Shown here piece by piece: positions 34,463 through 44,891 of a stretch of 64,000 nucleotides of DNA. Origin of the DNA: Hysterangium stoloniferum (Eukaryota > Basidiomycota > Agaricomycetes > Hysterangiales > Hysterangiaceae); contig WHVD01000090.1 in assembly GCA_015178975.1 (NCBI GenBank), forward strand, positions 124,001 to 188,000, given 5' to 3'. The notes below the pieces were generated by a model, which saw only the letters and a program-made list of their open reading frames with translations, had not been told where the DNA came from and did not search any database. Position numbers and translations under genes: made by a program. The stretch's first letter is position 1; every line of letters begins with the position of its first letter.

Positions 34463-35654
34463 CACTGGCATTGCTACCAGCACCATTTACCCAAGCAGTG
34501 AATATATCATCATCTAATCACGGGCTCCTAGCCCCATCCCCACTGAGACCTCCATGCAAAGCAGCAGAGAGGCTGTTCAAGTGGAGAGGCGTCAACACAC
34601 CCCCACCCGCTACTATACAGCACCCGGTCCTCCAATTAATCACAACGATTGCGTCAGAGGCCTCTTTAAAGGAACCCAAAGCCTACGGCGCTGGCCTACG
34701 AAAATTTCACATCTTCTGTGACATCTTCTCGATTGCAGAAGTGGACAGACTACCGGCGTCCTTCCCAGTGATTCATTCCTTTGCTCTCTGGGCAGCTGCA
34801 GACCCGTCCTTTCTCGGAGATGGCCTGGCTGCGGGAACCAGATTCGAGACAATCTCCGTCAGCATGACAAGAAAATACCTTTCATCAATCAGGGCATGGC
34901 ATATAGCACAAGGCTGGCCACCACCGCTGTCCGATGAGGAACGCACAAAATTGAATGGTCACTACGAGGATTGGAGAACTTACAAGGCACGGCACGAAAA
35001 CGACCCCCACGACCCCCAGTACAATTGAGGATGTTATTCGCACTGAAGTCAATCCTGGACCTGAGCGATGCATTCGACGCATGCATTTGGGCAGTGGCTT
35101 CATGCGCCTTCTGGGGATTAATGCATTTTGGCGAGGTTACCATGACATCCAGACCACACTTTGACACCACCAAACACCTAAAATGAAAGGACGTTCTAAT
35201 TAGTCGTGACAACGATGGAAAACGCTACGCACGTTTAGACCTGCCATCAGCGAAGACAGCCAAAGTCGGAGAGATTCAGGCAGTATTTATAACGGACCAA
35301 CAGGGAGTCTGCCCGATTGATGCCTTGATCAATTTAGCCAAGGTTGTCCCAGCAGGACCAGACGATCCTTTATTTTGCTGGCGAGACAACAAGGGAGAGG
35401 TCAGACCAATAGTTAAAAAGGCAGCACTCCACCGGATTAATTCAGTCCTCCAGGCTTGTGGATGGGGAACAACCTTTGGCCACTCTTTCCGCATTGGCGG
35501 CACCTCCTTCTTCTTAGCGCAAGGAGTTGATCCCGAGATAGTACGACTAGCGGGCAGATGGAAATCCTTAGCATACGAAACATACATAAGGGCCTTCGAG
35601 CAAATTGCATCACGGCACATATCGAACCTGTCTGCCAGAAATGCGGCTGCCTAG
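34430..35654 (+). pseudogene. Ngaro-like tyrosine recombinase, damaged
   Basis: The N-terminal core-binding part (LFKWRGVNTPPP to TRKYLSSIRAWHIAQGW) is followed by a frameshift near 34950. The catalytic domain then begins GLENLQGTARKRPPRPP. Box A reads FWGLMHFGEV, where His replaces the expected catalytic Arg. After a TGA at about 35184, box B reads HSFRIGGTSFF (H-X-X-R present) and the nucleophile segment GRWKSLAYETYIR. The enzyme would integrate circular DNA by strand exchange. Here it is inactive three ways: frameshift, stop and Arg-to-His. Confidence 0.82.
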
Positions 35655-35706
35655 GTTGGGTGAGTGGCGTAGTCTCGCCGCGGTAGTAGGCAGGCCTTTT
35701 GCGGGT

Positions 35707-35805
35707 GAGCGGCGAGTCTTCCCACGCACACGCGGAGAGCTAATGCTCTTCCTCTACCCAACCACTCAGCTCTTCACTGTCTAGTCCGTAATAGTCGACG
35801 CTGGA
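35707..35805 (+). repeat. Ngaro-like split direct repeat B1
   Basis: 99 bp ending GTCGACGCTGGA; it matches B2 and abuts A2. Confidence 0.85.
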
Positions 35806-35990
35806 TAGTGTCGAGTGCCGCACGATCCCTGGCATGCCGGGAGTAGTTCGGCACTCAACGTCCAGCTGAGCATATGTAGGATTTGCACGCCTTGTGTTCT
35901 CGTATGACATCGCTGTCGACCCTCAGTCCTTTCTGTTTTTCTCATCACTGACTTCTGATCCTTATTCCTACATATCTACACATTTAATTT
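35806..35990 (+). repeat. Ngaro-like split direct repeat A2
   Basis: 185 bp, partner of A1 at 31042-31226. Confidence 0.88.
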
Positions 35991-36124
35991 ACCCACCCAC
36001 CCTAGCCCTTTCTTTAGACTGCAGCAGTAATCAAGTATCAATATTTCGATGTGATATATTTGCCATATTTAGCAGATTATACAGTAACGAGAGCTGTTAA
36101 TGCGTTATGATTACCCGCCCTCCC

Positions 36125-36223
36125 GAGTGGCGAGTCTTCCCATGCACACGCAGAGAGCTAACGCTCTTCCTCTACCCAACCACTCAGCTCTTCACTGTCT
36201 AGTCCGTAATAGTCGACGCTGGA
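36125..36223 (+). repeat. Ngaro-like split direct repeat B2
   Basis: 99 bp, partner of B1. It is separated from A2 by 134 bp of unique sequence. Confidence 0.85.
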
Positions 36224-36299
36224 TGATGATTTTATTGAACATGAAGGTTCAAGGCTGCGGTCCCGGGACGGAAGCAAACGATGAGTCGGCGGAATCTAA

Positions 36300-36402
36300 T
36301 AATGACTCGGGTAGTCACATTCGTGACTTGTGTGACTCAGGTAGTCACATTCGTGATTTGTGTGACTCGGGTAGTCACATCTGTGACTTGTGTGACATCC
36401 CG
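36300..36402 (+). repeat. Short tandem repeat with internal palindromes
   Basis: Three units of about 33 bp (GACTCGGGTAGTCACATTCG and variants), each holding the palindrome GTCACATTCGTGAC or a variant. In one frame they encode DSGSHIRDLC three times. Confidence 0.8.
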
Positions 36403-36678
36403 ACACCAGAGGCTTATCTAATAGGTCACATGACTCCAAAAATGCGCAAACTAGGCTGCAGCAAGGTGCTGAAAGGTAATAACTAAGTAAATAAAATATA
36501 AATAATTAGTTAAAAATTATAATAAATTAACTAAGATATAATAGCATAATATGAGTTCATATATGCTATTATTATGCGAAGTTAAAAGAATATAATAAAA
36601 ATACAATAAATTCGAGAAAATATTACAAAATTCAAAGAAAATTAACAGAAAATTATGAGATAAAGCTGATACCTCACA

Positions 36679-38195
36679 AGAAGCCTGGTGTATTAGTTAC
36701 CAGGAATAACTTCAGTCCTTACAGGACATGGGGGTGTATGAATTAGTACCAAGTTCTGAAGTCCCCACTGGTACTAAAATCCATAAAGGAAAACCAGTAT
36801 TCCGTGTCAAATGGGATGCCATGGGGGAGGTGATCCGTCGAAAAACCAGGCTTGTTTTCAAGGGTTTTGAACAAGTCTATGGGCGTGATTATGATAAAAC
36901 TACCTCACCTACTGCTCGAATGGAATCCTGGTGCCTTCTTCTACACATAGCAGCCCACTTTGGATGGGATGCACAGCAAATTGATGTTAAAACTGCCTTC
37001 TTGTATGGTCTGCTCCCAGATGATGAGGTCCAGTATATGTTCCAACCAGAAGGTTTTGAGGAGCCAGGAAAAGAGTCATGGATATGGAAAATTGTCCATG
37101 GTTTGTATGGCATGAAGCAGGCAGGTCGTATCTGGAATCGTACAATGCATGAAAAAATGTTGAGCTGGGGATTTACTCAGCTCTCCAGTGAATCTTGCAT
37201 ATACTACCGTCATACACCACTAGGAACTGTCATTACTGCAGTCCATGTTGATGATTTTCTATCCATTGCATCTTCCAAAGCTGAAAATGACAGGTTTAAA
37301 CAGCAAATGAAAGAGGTCTGGACCATTTCTGATCTTGGGACAGTCTGCTTTGTTGTTGGCATAGCAGTTGAATGGGACCGGCTGAATCATACTGTTAAAT
37401 TGTCCCAGACTGCTCTCATTGATCATCTTGTTTCTCAATTTGGCCAAACTGATGCCACTCCACTTTCTATCCCTATGGTTCCTGGCCTCAAACTAAGGCA
37501 TGTCATTAGGTCTTCCCTTCCTGCAGATGACCAGGACAACCTTTCCAGGCTTCCATACCGCTCCCTTGTTGGCTCCCTCCTATACCTTGCCATCTCAACT
37601 TGCCCTGATATCTCCTATACTGTCCAATAATTATCACAGTTCCTTGATTGTTATTCCTATGAACACTGGAATGCTGCCATCCGTGTTGTCCGGTATCTTA
37701 AGGGGACTTGTGCCCTGAAACTTCACCTTGGGGGCTCTGATGATTTAAAACTGGTGGGCTACAGTGACTTTGATTGGGCTAACTGTCTCGACACACGTAG
37801 AAGTGTGGGGGGGTTTGCATTCTCTCTTGGCTCTGGTGTCATATCCTGGAATGCTCGCAAACAAAAGACTGTTGCTGCCTCATCTTGTGAAGCTGAATAT
37901 ATTGCTGCCTTTTCTGCAGCCAAAGAAAATTCCTGGCTATGATCTGTCTTCCAGGGCATCAACCTACCTTTCAAGAATCCAACAACAATTCATTGTGACA
38001 ACAATGCTGCCATTTCTCTCTCAGAGGATCCACTACTACACGATCAAGTCAAGCACATTGATATCAAATACCATTTTATACGAGAACGCTCAGAGTCTAA
38101 GGTACTAAAGATAATCTAGCAGACATATTCACTAAAGCATTGGAAAGCCCACAATTTATATGTCTCTGAGGCTTCTTAGGTTTAAAATATGTGCA
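36679..38195 (+). pseudogene. Copia-3 pol, part 2 (RT and RNase H)
   Basis: RT resumes with MGVYELVPSSEVPTG, KTRLVFKGFEQVYG, QIDVKTAFLYG and the active-site AVHVDDFLSIASS. RNase H follows with VRYLKGTCALKL, GYSDFDWANCLDTRRS, CEAEYIAA and DNNAAISLSEDP. Stops are a TAA after SYQE (36700), a TAA after ISYTVQ (37628) and a TGA after NSWL (37940). Each stands where CAA or CGA would keep the frame. A frameshift near 38100 precedes a degraded C-terminus just before the 3' LTR. Confidence 0.88.
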
Positions 38196-38227
38196 AATGA
38201 CAGGAGGAGTACTGCGGTGAGGAGGAG

Positions 38228-38404
38228 TGTTGAGGAACAAAGACACCACACATATTCCCTTTGTTCTTTTATCACGTGACACATACTTAGTGATTATTTA
38301 TTTCATGTATATACAATATGTAGTTCGGTTAGGGCGGAGTTATACCAACTAACAACATGTAAACAGACCACAGTAACAATGATAATAGGGGCTACTTTTT
38401 AACA
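38228..38404 (+). repeat. Copia-3 3' LTR
   Basis: 177 bp, partner of 27156-27332, followed by the GTGCC target duplication. Confidence 0.93.
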
Positions 38405-38409
38405 GTGCC

Positions 38410-38800
38410 TGGACTGAAAACCTCTGCAAATTCATGAGAAAGGCATCTGTCAAAGCAGTCTCAGATGAGGAGTCCATCACTCCAGTTCTCCTACACCCAG
38501 AATCACATGACACTCCCAATGTCTGGTCCTGTTACAATGGTGATGTTGATCCTGAGCTCCTTGATATCATTGGTGCCCTGGGAGGAACAGCCATGGTTGA
38601 AGACAAGAGCTTTGAGTCAGGATGAGAGGACCATGAGGAGGAAGAGGTTCTTGAGATCCAGGAGATCTCTGCATTGGAACAGTTCTCTTCCACCCTGCAG
38701 AAAGCACATGATTTTGCTCTTGCAGTAGAGAGGGAATGAGAGAAGGGCAGAAAGTGGCCAAAATGATACCATGGCAATTCAACAAGAACAAAGTGATGTT
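38410..38800 (+). pseudogene. Transposase-like remnant, 3' part (continues from 27155)
   Basis: After Copia-3 the interrupted frame resumes with CKFMRKASVKAVSDEESITP and WSCYNGDVDPELLDIIGAL. An acidic EDHEEEEVLEIQEI segment follows after one TGA. The family is not recognised. It is linked to 26820-27155 only by the clean target duplication of Copia-3. Confidence 0.35.
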
Positions 38801-38934
38801 TCCAGCAAACAGGTTGTGAGCTTGAAAAGAAAGGCTTCCACTTAGTGAAAGACTGGCTTCAGAAGACTTCTGCAGTACCCATCACTCACTGCCTGGGTGT
38901 TGAGCCAGAGAGTCTGAGAATGAATTCCAACAGG

Positions 38935-39763
38935 TGTTAAGGGTCATGCAAGGCTTAATGGAGGGTTTCCGGAGAAACCCACAGGAATTCCAGTAGGACT
39001 TGGCTTCAGCTTACATATAGGCTGCACCCTTGTGAGATCATTGTGTCCAACTTCAGACAGGTGGATGGGAAACCCGGGGAGTCCAGTGTGAGTGATAGGT
39101 CAGAGGTTGATAGGTCAGAGGTTGATAGGTCAGAGGTTGATAGGTCAGAGAATGATATTGAAGGACCTGTCAGAAAGCCCACAGGCTCTGACAATGTCAA
39201 GCATTTGAGAGATGGAGTGGGTATGTAAAGTAACTGAGGGGGATTTAGTCTGAAAACTTAGTTGATTTTCTGACCAGATTGTATGTACAACATTAGCTAG
39301 TTTATATAGACTGCAGAATGTATGCATTACCAAATCCTGTAATAATGAGATCCAAACAAGTAATCATGAAACCAGATATGTAAGTAAACACCAAATTTGG
39401 TGGGGAATGGAATGGAGTGGAGTGGAGTCTGAAATGTGACAGGTCATTAGACCATAATGGGAATGGGGCAGGAGTGGAGTCCAAAACATGACAGGTCATT
39501 TGACCATAATGGGAACGGGGCTCAGTTAGAGAGCTGACAGGTTTTCCAAACAGAGTCTGGTGACTGATGTGTGGAACAGGGTTGGGAATAGACAGGGATG
39601 ATGTGCATGGGGTCTGGGTGGATGTTTCAGTGACTGGTACATGGGATAACGAAGGTCAGGCATGGACAGGTCTGACATCTGGGTTCTGGCAGATATTCTG
39701 GTAAACTGATAACTGGTGTGTATAGGTAGTTCCCAGAGTCTGGCAGGTTTTCCGGTCATAACA
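38935..39763. mobile_element. Ty3/gypsy solo LTR (829 bp)
   Basis: It runs TGTTAAGGGTCATG to GGTCATAACA with target duplication ACAGG at 38930-38934 and 39764-39768. It matches the LTR at 2639-3459. It contains a 16-bp tandem word GGTCAGAGGTTGATA repeated four times around 39098-39150. Confidence 0.88.
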
Positions 39764-40490
39764 ACAGGGGGCAGTGCATGCCAATGGATTGTGTTAGGAT
39801 CCCAATCATTTAACCCCCTACAGCCTTGTTTTACCTTCCCACCTGATGGCATCCTACCATCAGTACCCCTAACCATGGTGTCACTGCCCACAGCACCTAA
39901 ACATTTGTTTCATGATGGTTTTCCCTTTTCATCATCCCATCCCATCTCTGTCCTGATGCTCTCCCATCACCCATTCTACTTGTAAATGTTATTTGCCACC
40001 TCATACCCTCTAGAATACTTTTACTACATTGTATTTAGTTCTATTCTGATCTCTCTCTACCTCTTCCTATGCTTCCTTTGACCCATCACCACTTCTGACC
40101 AGCCCTCTGATCACCTGTTACACCTTTGTGTAAGGCTCCTACCATTGTATGCTACTACTCCTTAGTTCTAATATTGACTTATATTACCACCATTTAGTCT
40201 TCAGTCTTCTTACTCCCTCCCTAATACCCTCTGAAATGTCATCTGCAAGCTGCAACCCTCTACCTGACGATTCTTAGTATATTGGCCCTCCAATCAAGTG
40301 AGCTAAGTGTTGTCTTCAGTTCTTATCATACTACCCACTTTGTTTGAAATACTAGAGCACCTTAACTGTTTGTATGAGGGTGCAACACATAAGTTGAAGC
40401 CAAGCTCCACCTATTATATAAAGTCAGATCCCCCAACTAATATGATGTCTATCATCAGCCCTCTGACATAGAGTCTTCTTTTACCCCTCT
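39764..40490. other. No supported gene
   Basis: CT-rich sequence without a coherent frame. A reverse-oriented gypsy-LTR-like word (AAGTTGAAGCCAAGCTCC) occurs at about 40391. It is probably old gypsy debris. Confidence 0.4.
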
Positions 40491-40499
40491 TCTTAGATA

Positions 40500-40944
40500 T
40501 TAACACCACTCTGACACACCTGCTATCTTCACTGGGTCCATCTTGGTACAACCATGGGAGATAATGAGTCCCAAATATTTGATCTTGGTGTTCTCAAACT
40601 TGCACTTCTCAGGATGTGCATAAGTAGAGGTTGTGATGTTGTAATCACTCCAAGACTAACTGCAGCACTTGGTGATGTTCCCCTAGAGTCTTAGTGTAGA
40701 TCAGGATGTCATCCAGGTATACACACCACTCCTTCTCAAATCAGGTCTGCAAAATATCATTCATCATGGTCTGGAAGGTGGCTGGGCTATTATTGAGTCC
40801 AAAGAACATTACCAATGGTTCAAACACCCCCATATTGGTGTGAAAGGCTTCCTTCCACTCATTGCCTTCCTTCATGTGAATAGTAGAGCATGTAGGATGG
40901 AGTCTGGGAGCCTGGAGGCTGGCAGGTTTTCCTGTTCCTGACAT
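40500..40944 (-). pseudogene. Ty3/gypsy reverse transcriptase fragment
   Basis: The reverse strand reads NEWKEAFHTNMGVFEPLVM, FFGLNNSPATFQTMMNDI, then VYLDDILIYTKTLGEHHQVL, the RT core with the catalytic YLDD. Stops and small indels follow. At its right end (about 40878-40941) it abuts a piece of gypsy LTR (GGTTTTCCTGTTCCTGACA), so it is a chimeric, rearranged remnant. Confidence 0.8.
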
Positions 40945-41334
40945 CAGGGGCCAACAATAGAGATTGTACTAGTCAGGAGGCCTAACTCTATAACTATAGT
41001 GGAGCTTGGCTTCAACTGATGTGTTGTGCCCTCACATGAACTGTCAGGGTGCTCTGGTATTTCAGAACAGAGCAGATAGTATGATATGAGTAGAGGGTCA
41101 CAGCTTGCCAAAGACCACTCTCCAAGAATATAGCAATGAGAGGGGAAGGCAAAAAACTAAGAGGGGCTAATCTAAGTCAATATTCAAACTGAAGAACTGT
41201 AGTGTACATGGAAAGAGCTTTATACTACATTGAGATGGGTGATCAGAAGGCCAATCAGAGAAGTGAAGTGTAGGATGATGATGAGGTGGGGAGCAGTAGA
41301 AACTAATGTATGGTACTAAGAAACAATATTAGGG
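40945..41334. other. Debris left of the truncated HEAT array
   Basis: It contains another gypsy-LTR-like word (GGAGCTTGGCTTCAAC, about 41004) but no gene. The HEAT homology begins abruptly at 41335, exactly at an exon start. Confidence 0.45.
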
Positions 41335-42652
41335 CTGAATTTCGAGCCGCCATTACGCCTGCCATTCGCGACATTATTGCACTGTTGAAGGACTCCGACC
41401 ATTCCGTTCAATCAAGCGCAGTGTCGGCCCTAGCGAAGTTTTCAGAACAAGGTGCGGTGTATGATAATGGGATGGGAATCCACCTGATATTTGACCACAG
41501 CCGAATTTCGACCTGCCGTTGCGGGTGCCATTCCCGACATTGTTGCACTGTTGAAGGACTCTGACTATTTCATTCGATCGAGCACAGTATCGGCCCTGGC
41601 GAAGATTTCAGAGCAAGGTGCGGTGGGTGATAATGGATCAGAATCCAGCTGACATTTTACCACAGCCGAATTTCGAGCCGCCATTGCCCCTGCCATTCCC
41701 GACATTGTTGCACTGTTAAAGGACTCTGACGAGGTCGTTCGATCCCGTGGAGTATCGGAACTGGCGAAATTCTCAGAGCAAGGTGCGGTGGGTGATAATG
41801 GGATCAGAATCTTGCTGACATCTTACCAAAGCCGAATTTCGAGCCGCCATTGCTTCCGCCATTCCCGACATTATTGCACTGTTAAAGGACCCTGACGAGG
41901 ACGTTCGATCAAGTGCAGTATCGGAACTGGCGAAATTTTCAGAGCAAGGTGCGGTAGGTGATAATGGGATCGGAATCCGGCTGACATTGGACCACAGCGG
42001 AATTTCGACCCGCCATTGCGCGTCTCATTCCCGACATTGTTGCCCTGTTGGAAGACGCATATTTTGAAACTCGAACAAATGTTCTGGACCTGCTCGTTCA
42101 GCTAGCAGCCCATGGTGTGTGCATTGACACACAAGTCAACATCTCCTCAATGTTTTCAAAGATTCCTTTCGCGAAGCTATTATTGGTTGTAAATTAGAAC
42201 GTCACTGTATATCCCTTGTCAATAACGACGACGACGAAGTCGTTTCAAATGCTGGAAAATTGTTTGTAGCTTTTGCTCAATATGGTAAGCGTTAATTCTT
42301 TCCACCAGTGACTCCTTTTACCGTCTTTCAGGTTACTTTACAGACATCAAGCTGCACATAGTCATCTCTGCATTGTGCCACTTATATTTACCTGAACCAC
42401 CTCTGCAACATCGTGGCACGCTGATTGAAATCCTCTTGAAATCTAGTAAGTGTTTACCTCATCGAGTTGTGAAGAATACCGATCTTGGTAGCTTGTACAA
42501 GCCATGCCATTCTTGAAGTTGCTCATATTATATCCTTCATTATACATTTCATGGAGGATATTTCTGCTGAGCGCATTCGGGCTTTCATCGTGCAAATGGA
42601 TAGACACGGACTATTAACAACATTGTTGTCTCACATAGTTTGTGAGTGGTAG
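41335..42652 (+). pseudogene. HEAT-repeat array copy A (5'-truncated) with C-terminal exons
   Basis: Five 117-nt exons (41335-41451, 41501-41617, 41666-41782, 41832-41948, 41998-42114) each encode one 39-residue HEAT unit of the EFRAAI..AIPDI.ALLKDSD type. They are separated by 48-49-nt introns. Three C-terminal exons follow (42162-42284, 42332-42445, 42492-42652) with GT-AG introns of 46-47 nt, ending at TAG 42650-42652. No N-terminal exons or promoter precede it; gypsy debris abuts the first exon. The last exon reads nine codons past the stop of copy B. Confidence 0.85.
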
Positions 42653-43256
42653 AATGGTGACAACTCCAGTCCACCGTTGTATGGTTTACGCCAGATCCAC
42701 ATGTAATTGCTACATTGACCCATTTGTTGTTCCCTCATATATTCCTTGCGTCCCTTCGGAGTTTTTGGAAATATCACGAATATCCAATGCACAGACCTAC
42801 GATCTGACAGTCACCGCAAAACCTATGCCTGTGACCAAATATAACTTTTAATATGAATGAAAAGCGAAGGAACTACGACAGGTGCCTTACCTCAGTCGAT
42901 ACGAACACTGGAATCGACTGAGGTATTGAGTATTTAGGAAATCGGCAACAATGGATACTATGTCGACAAAAGCAATGTTGGGAACAAAGAAAAGGAATTA
43001 ATGCCTAAGACATGATCGAAAGTACATGTCATTCTAAAATCACACGTAACTTGCCACCGAGACGATCCGATCGTGTTGTTGTCACGCGTAAGCCCTAATG
43101 CTCGCGGTGGGTTTAGGTTTTCAACCAGAGGAAACGAACTGTATATCTCACTAAAAAGTGTTATACGTACTCAAATCCCTAGCAGGAAATGCGAGCTTCG
43201 AATTCAGAGCCTGTTGGCTGTTCATGGCTAATCGGACGAGATCTGTGATTCGGCAC
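42653..43256. other. Flank shared with copy B; hairpin
   Basis: No gene. A perfect inverted repeat TACCTCAGTCGAT / ATCGACTGAGGTA (42888-42900 and 42913-42925) is conserved at 63278-63315 in copy B. Confidence 0.6.
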
Positions 43257-43694
43257 TGTAAGCCTGGCACCCCAGGCATACCAGTGGACCTTTAGTTACT
43301 TATGTAATCATCCTGTTTTTCCCGCTGCCCACCCATGTATCCTGTTCGTTAGTTCGTCGAGTAATACACCGTGGTCCGATCAACTCGTGTGACCCGGACC
43401 CAGACCCTAAACCCTAAAATTTTAGGATCCTTAGTAGAGCCGTATTTTATATAAACTCCAATAGTCATCCATTGAATCCTTACAAGAGTTAAAATTGATT
43501 AGGGATCTTTTAAGGATCCAAACGTTCGTTGGATTCTAAACCCGCCAATCACATGTTGGATCCTTTAAATCGGTTACATAAGGATCCGATGACTGATTGG
43601 CGGAGTTTATATAAAATATCCTCTACTGAGGATCCCCAAAATTTTTGGAGCAAGGGCTTTTCCCGGTGTGAGCCTATTTGACGACAGGCTTTCA
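43257..43694 (+). mobile_element. Solo LTR (TRIM-2-related), interrupted by MITE M3
   Basis: It runs TGTAAGCCTGG to GGCTTTCA with target duplication GGCAC at 43252-43256 and 43695-43699. Copy B has the uninterrupted GGCAC at 63564-63568. Internal words such as AATACACCGTGGTCC match the TRIM-2 LTRs. Confidence 0.82.
43393..43668. mobile_element. CACTA-like MITE M3 (276 bp)
   Basis: It has inverted arms of about 50 bp around GGATCC (AAAATTTTAGGATCC and GGATCCCCAAAATTTTT) and ends TTTTCCCGGTG. The 3-bp TGA is duplicated on both sides. The left end reads CCCGGACCC and is less conserved. Confidence 0.75.
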
Positions 43695-43823
43695 GGCACA
43701 TTATCTACCATGCTGTGTACCACCTGGGTATAGTTAATGTTGGTTATCACATGGAAATGTACAATTAGGTCGGCGCATACCTGTAGCTAGTTATTTTACC
43801 CTGGCTAATTATCATACTGCTGT

Positions 43824-44223
43824 TGTAATCCTGGTGGCCTTACGACAGAAACATACGTCACACCAACACTGACCGCTCACCTATTGTCTCCCCGATCATC
43901 CCTCTTCTGGTGGCCACACCATCCCGCTCGCCTATTGTCGCCGGGATTGCTCCCCTTTTTTCGTCTCACTGCCCCGATTGCAATTATTAATTTCCCGTCT
44001 CCGCGATCACTTCCCCCTCGAACAACATTTTCCTTGTGCCTTGGTGCCTTTGTTCTCCGATTGTTCCGCCGGAAGAAGTCCTTTACGAGAATCTTTTAGT
44101 AGCTACTCTCATAGAAAAAGAGCTCACCTATCACTTACTGTCTTACTGTATATCGTTACAATTCGCAATCAGATAACATTGTCCTGTCTGTTGCTGAGTG
44201 AGGCTGATACCTACAGCCTTACA
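43824..44223 (+). mobile_element. Solo LTR (400 bp), family of 1311-1702
   Basis: It runs TGTAATCCTGG to GCCTTACA with target duplication GCTGT at 43819-43823 and 44224-44228. The empty site with a single GCTGT is present in copy B at 63670-63674. Confidence 0.93.
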
Positions 44224-44228
44224 GCTGT

Positions 44229-44891
44229 ACACCGAATATCGTCGATTAGGGATATAAAGGTACTGAGGAAGAAAGGGGAGTCATCATGCCTTGGTTTTTA
44301 CCATGTTCAGATGCCGCAGACAGGTTGGCCTTAATCGACCTCACCCAATCAATAACAGACGGGACAATGTAATATCTTTAAGCGGCGGAACGGTAGGGTG
44401 AATACAGCTGGTACGATAGATGCACTGCTACGATGGTTGAATGGCTACCCGAGGGATCAATAAACTTAGGTGGATACATTAGTGAGCAACTGTATCATCA
44501 AGGGTCGAGGAGTCAATTACGGGAAAGTGAGTGATCAAGGAGTGAGGTCAATGTGGTAAGCTGCCAGGGAACACAGGGACTTTTGACCAAGAATGGGTAG
44601 GACGACTCGCCACTTAGGATATATATGAGAAAGAAATGTATTAATTTTATTAGGTGCTTGGAATAGACAAGCCAGAACAGCGACTAGTCCCAATAAGCAC
44701 ACAGTACAATGATGAAGAGGTGAAAACATGGTAATCAACTTCAAGGAGGCGGTGTGAACATTTTTCATGCCATAGGGGGAGAGATTAGAAAAAGAACTTG
44801 CCCTCATCCGATTCAGCCCAAGACCGGGATCGGGAATGATATATCACACAGCCATACGATCTCCATCTGCCTCATCCATCGCCCCGATGTA
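44229..44891. other. Duplicated flank, then intergenic
   Basis: 44229-44574 continues the similarity to the right end of the window. 44575-44891 shows no supported gene. Confidence 0.5.

Larger units (their letters stand above)
31042..36223 (+). mobile_element. Ngaro-like tyrosine-recombinase retrotransposon with split direct repeats
   Basis: The repeat order is A1 (31042-31226), coding region, B1 (35707-35805), A2 (35806-35990), B2 (36125-36223). A1 and A2 are both 185 bp; B1 and B2 are both 99 bp, and B1 abuts A2. This split-direct-repeat layout characterises PAT/Ngaro-type DIRS-order elements. Coding content agrees: a Gag with zinc motifs, RT-RNase H, and a tyrosine recombinase instead of an integrase. 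All three reading frames are damaged. Confidence 0.88.
30366..36678. mobile_element. 6.3-kb insertion in Copia-3 RT (TG...CA ends, 5-bp duplication)
   Basis: The insertion starts TGTAATGTATTC and ends TACCTCACA. AGAAG is duplicated at 30361-30365 and 36679-36683. Removing it restores HGEAW...MGVYELVP in the copia RT frame. Outer parts (30366-31041 and 36224-36678, about 1.1 kb together) are AT-rich and non-coding. They may be one LTR or another retroelement that later received the Ngaro-like element in its middle. No matching pair of LTRs was found. Confidence 0.75.
27156..38404 (+). mobile_element. Copia-3: Ty1/copia retrotransposon with a nested 6.3-kb insertion
   Basis: LTRs at 27156-27332 and 38228-38404 (177 bp each) differ at only about three sites, all transitions. 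The target duplication GTGCC lies at 27151-27155 and 38405-38409. The primer-binding site GGTTATGGGCC follows LTR 1, and a GAGGAGGAG purine run precedes LTR 2. Coding is gag, protease, integrase, RT, RNase H on the plus strand. The RT region is split by the insertion at 30366-36678. Without it the element is about 4.9 kb. Confidence 0.95.
41335..44574 (+). repeat. Segmental duplication, copy A (partner 61880-64000)
   Basis: The HEAT 3' exons, the hairpin and the following non-coding flank are shared with 61880-64000, which runs to the window edge. Copy A is longer because it carries two solo LTRs (43257-43694, 43824-44223) and one extra HEAT cassette. Confidence 0.88.

Noticed and set aside
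38935..39763. Treating the LTR at 38935 as the partner of the LTR at 2639
   Set aside because: It has its own perfect ACAGG target duplication, so it is an independent solo LTR.
43403..43420. Interstitial telomere-like CCCTAAACCCTAAA
   Set aside because: Only two units occur, and they form part of the left arm of MITE M3.
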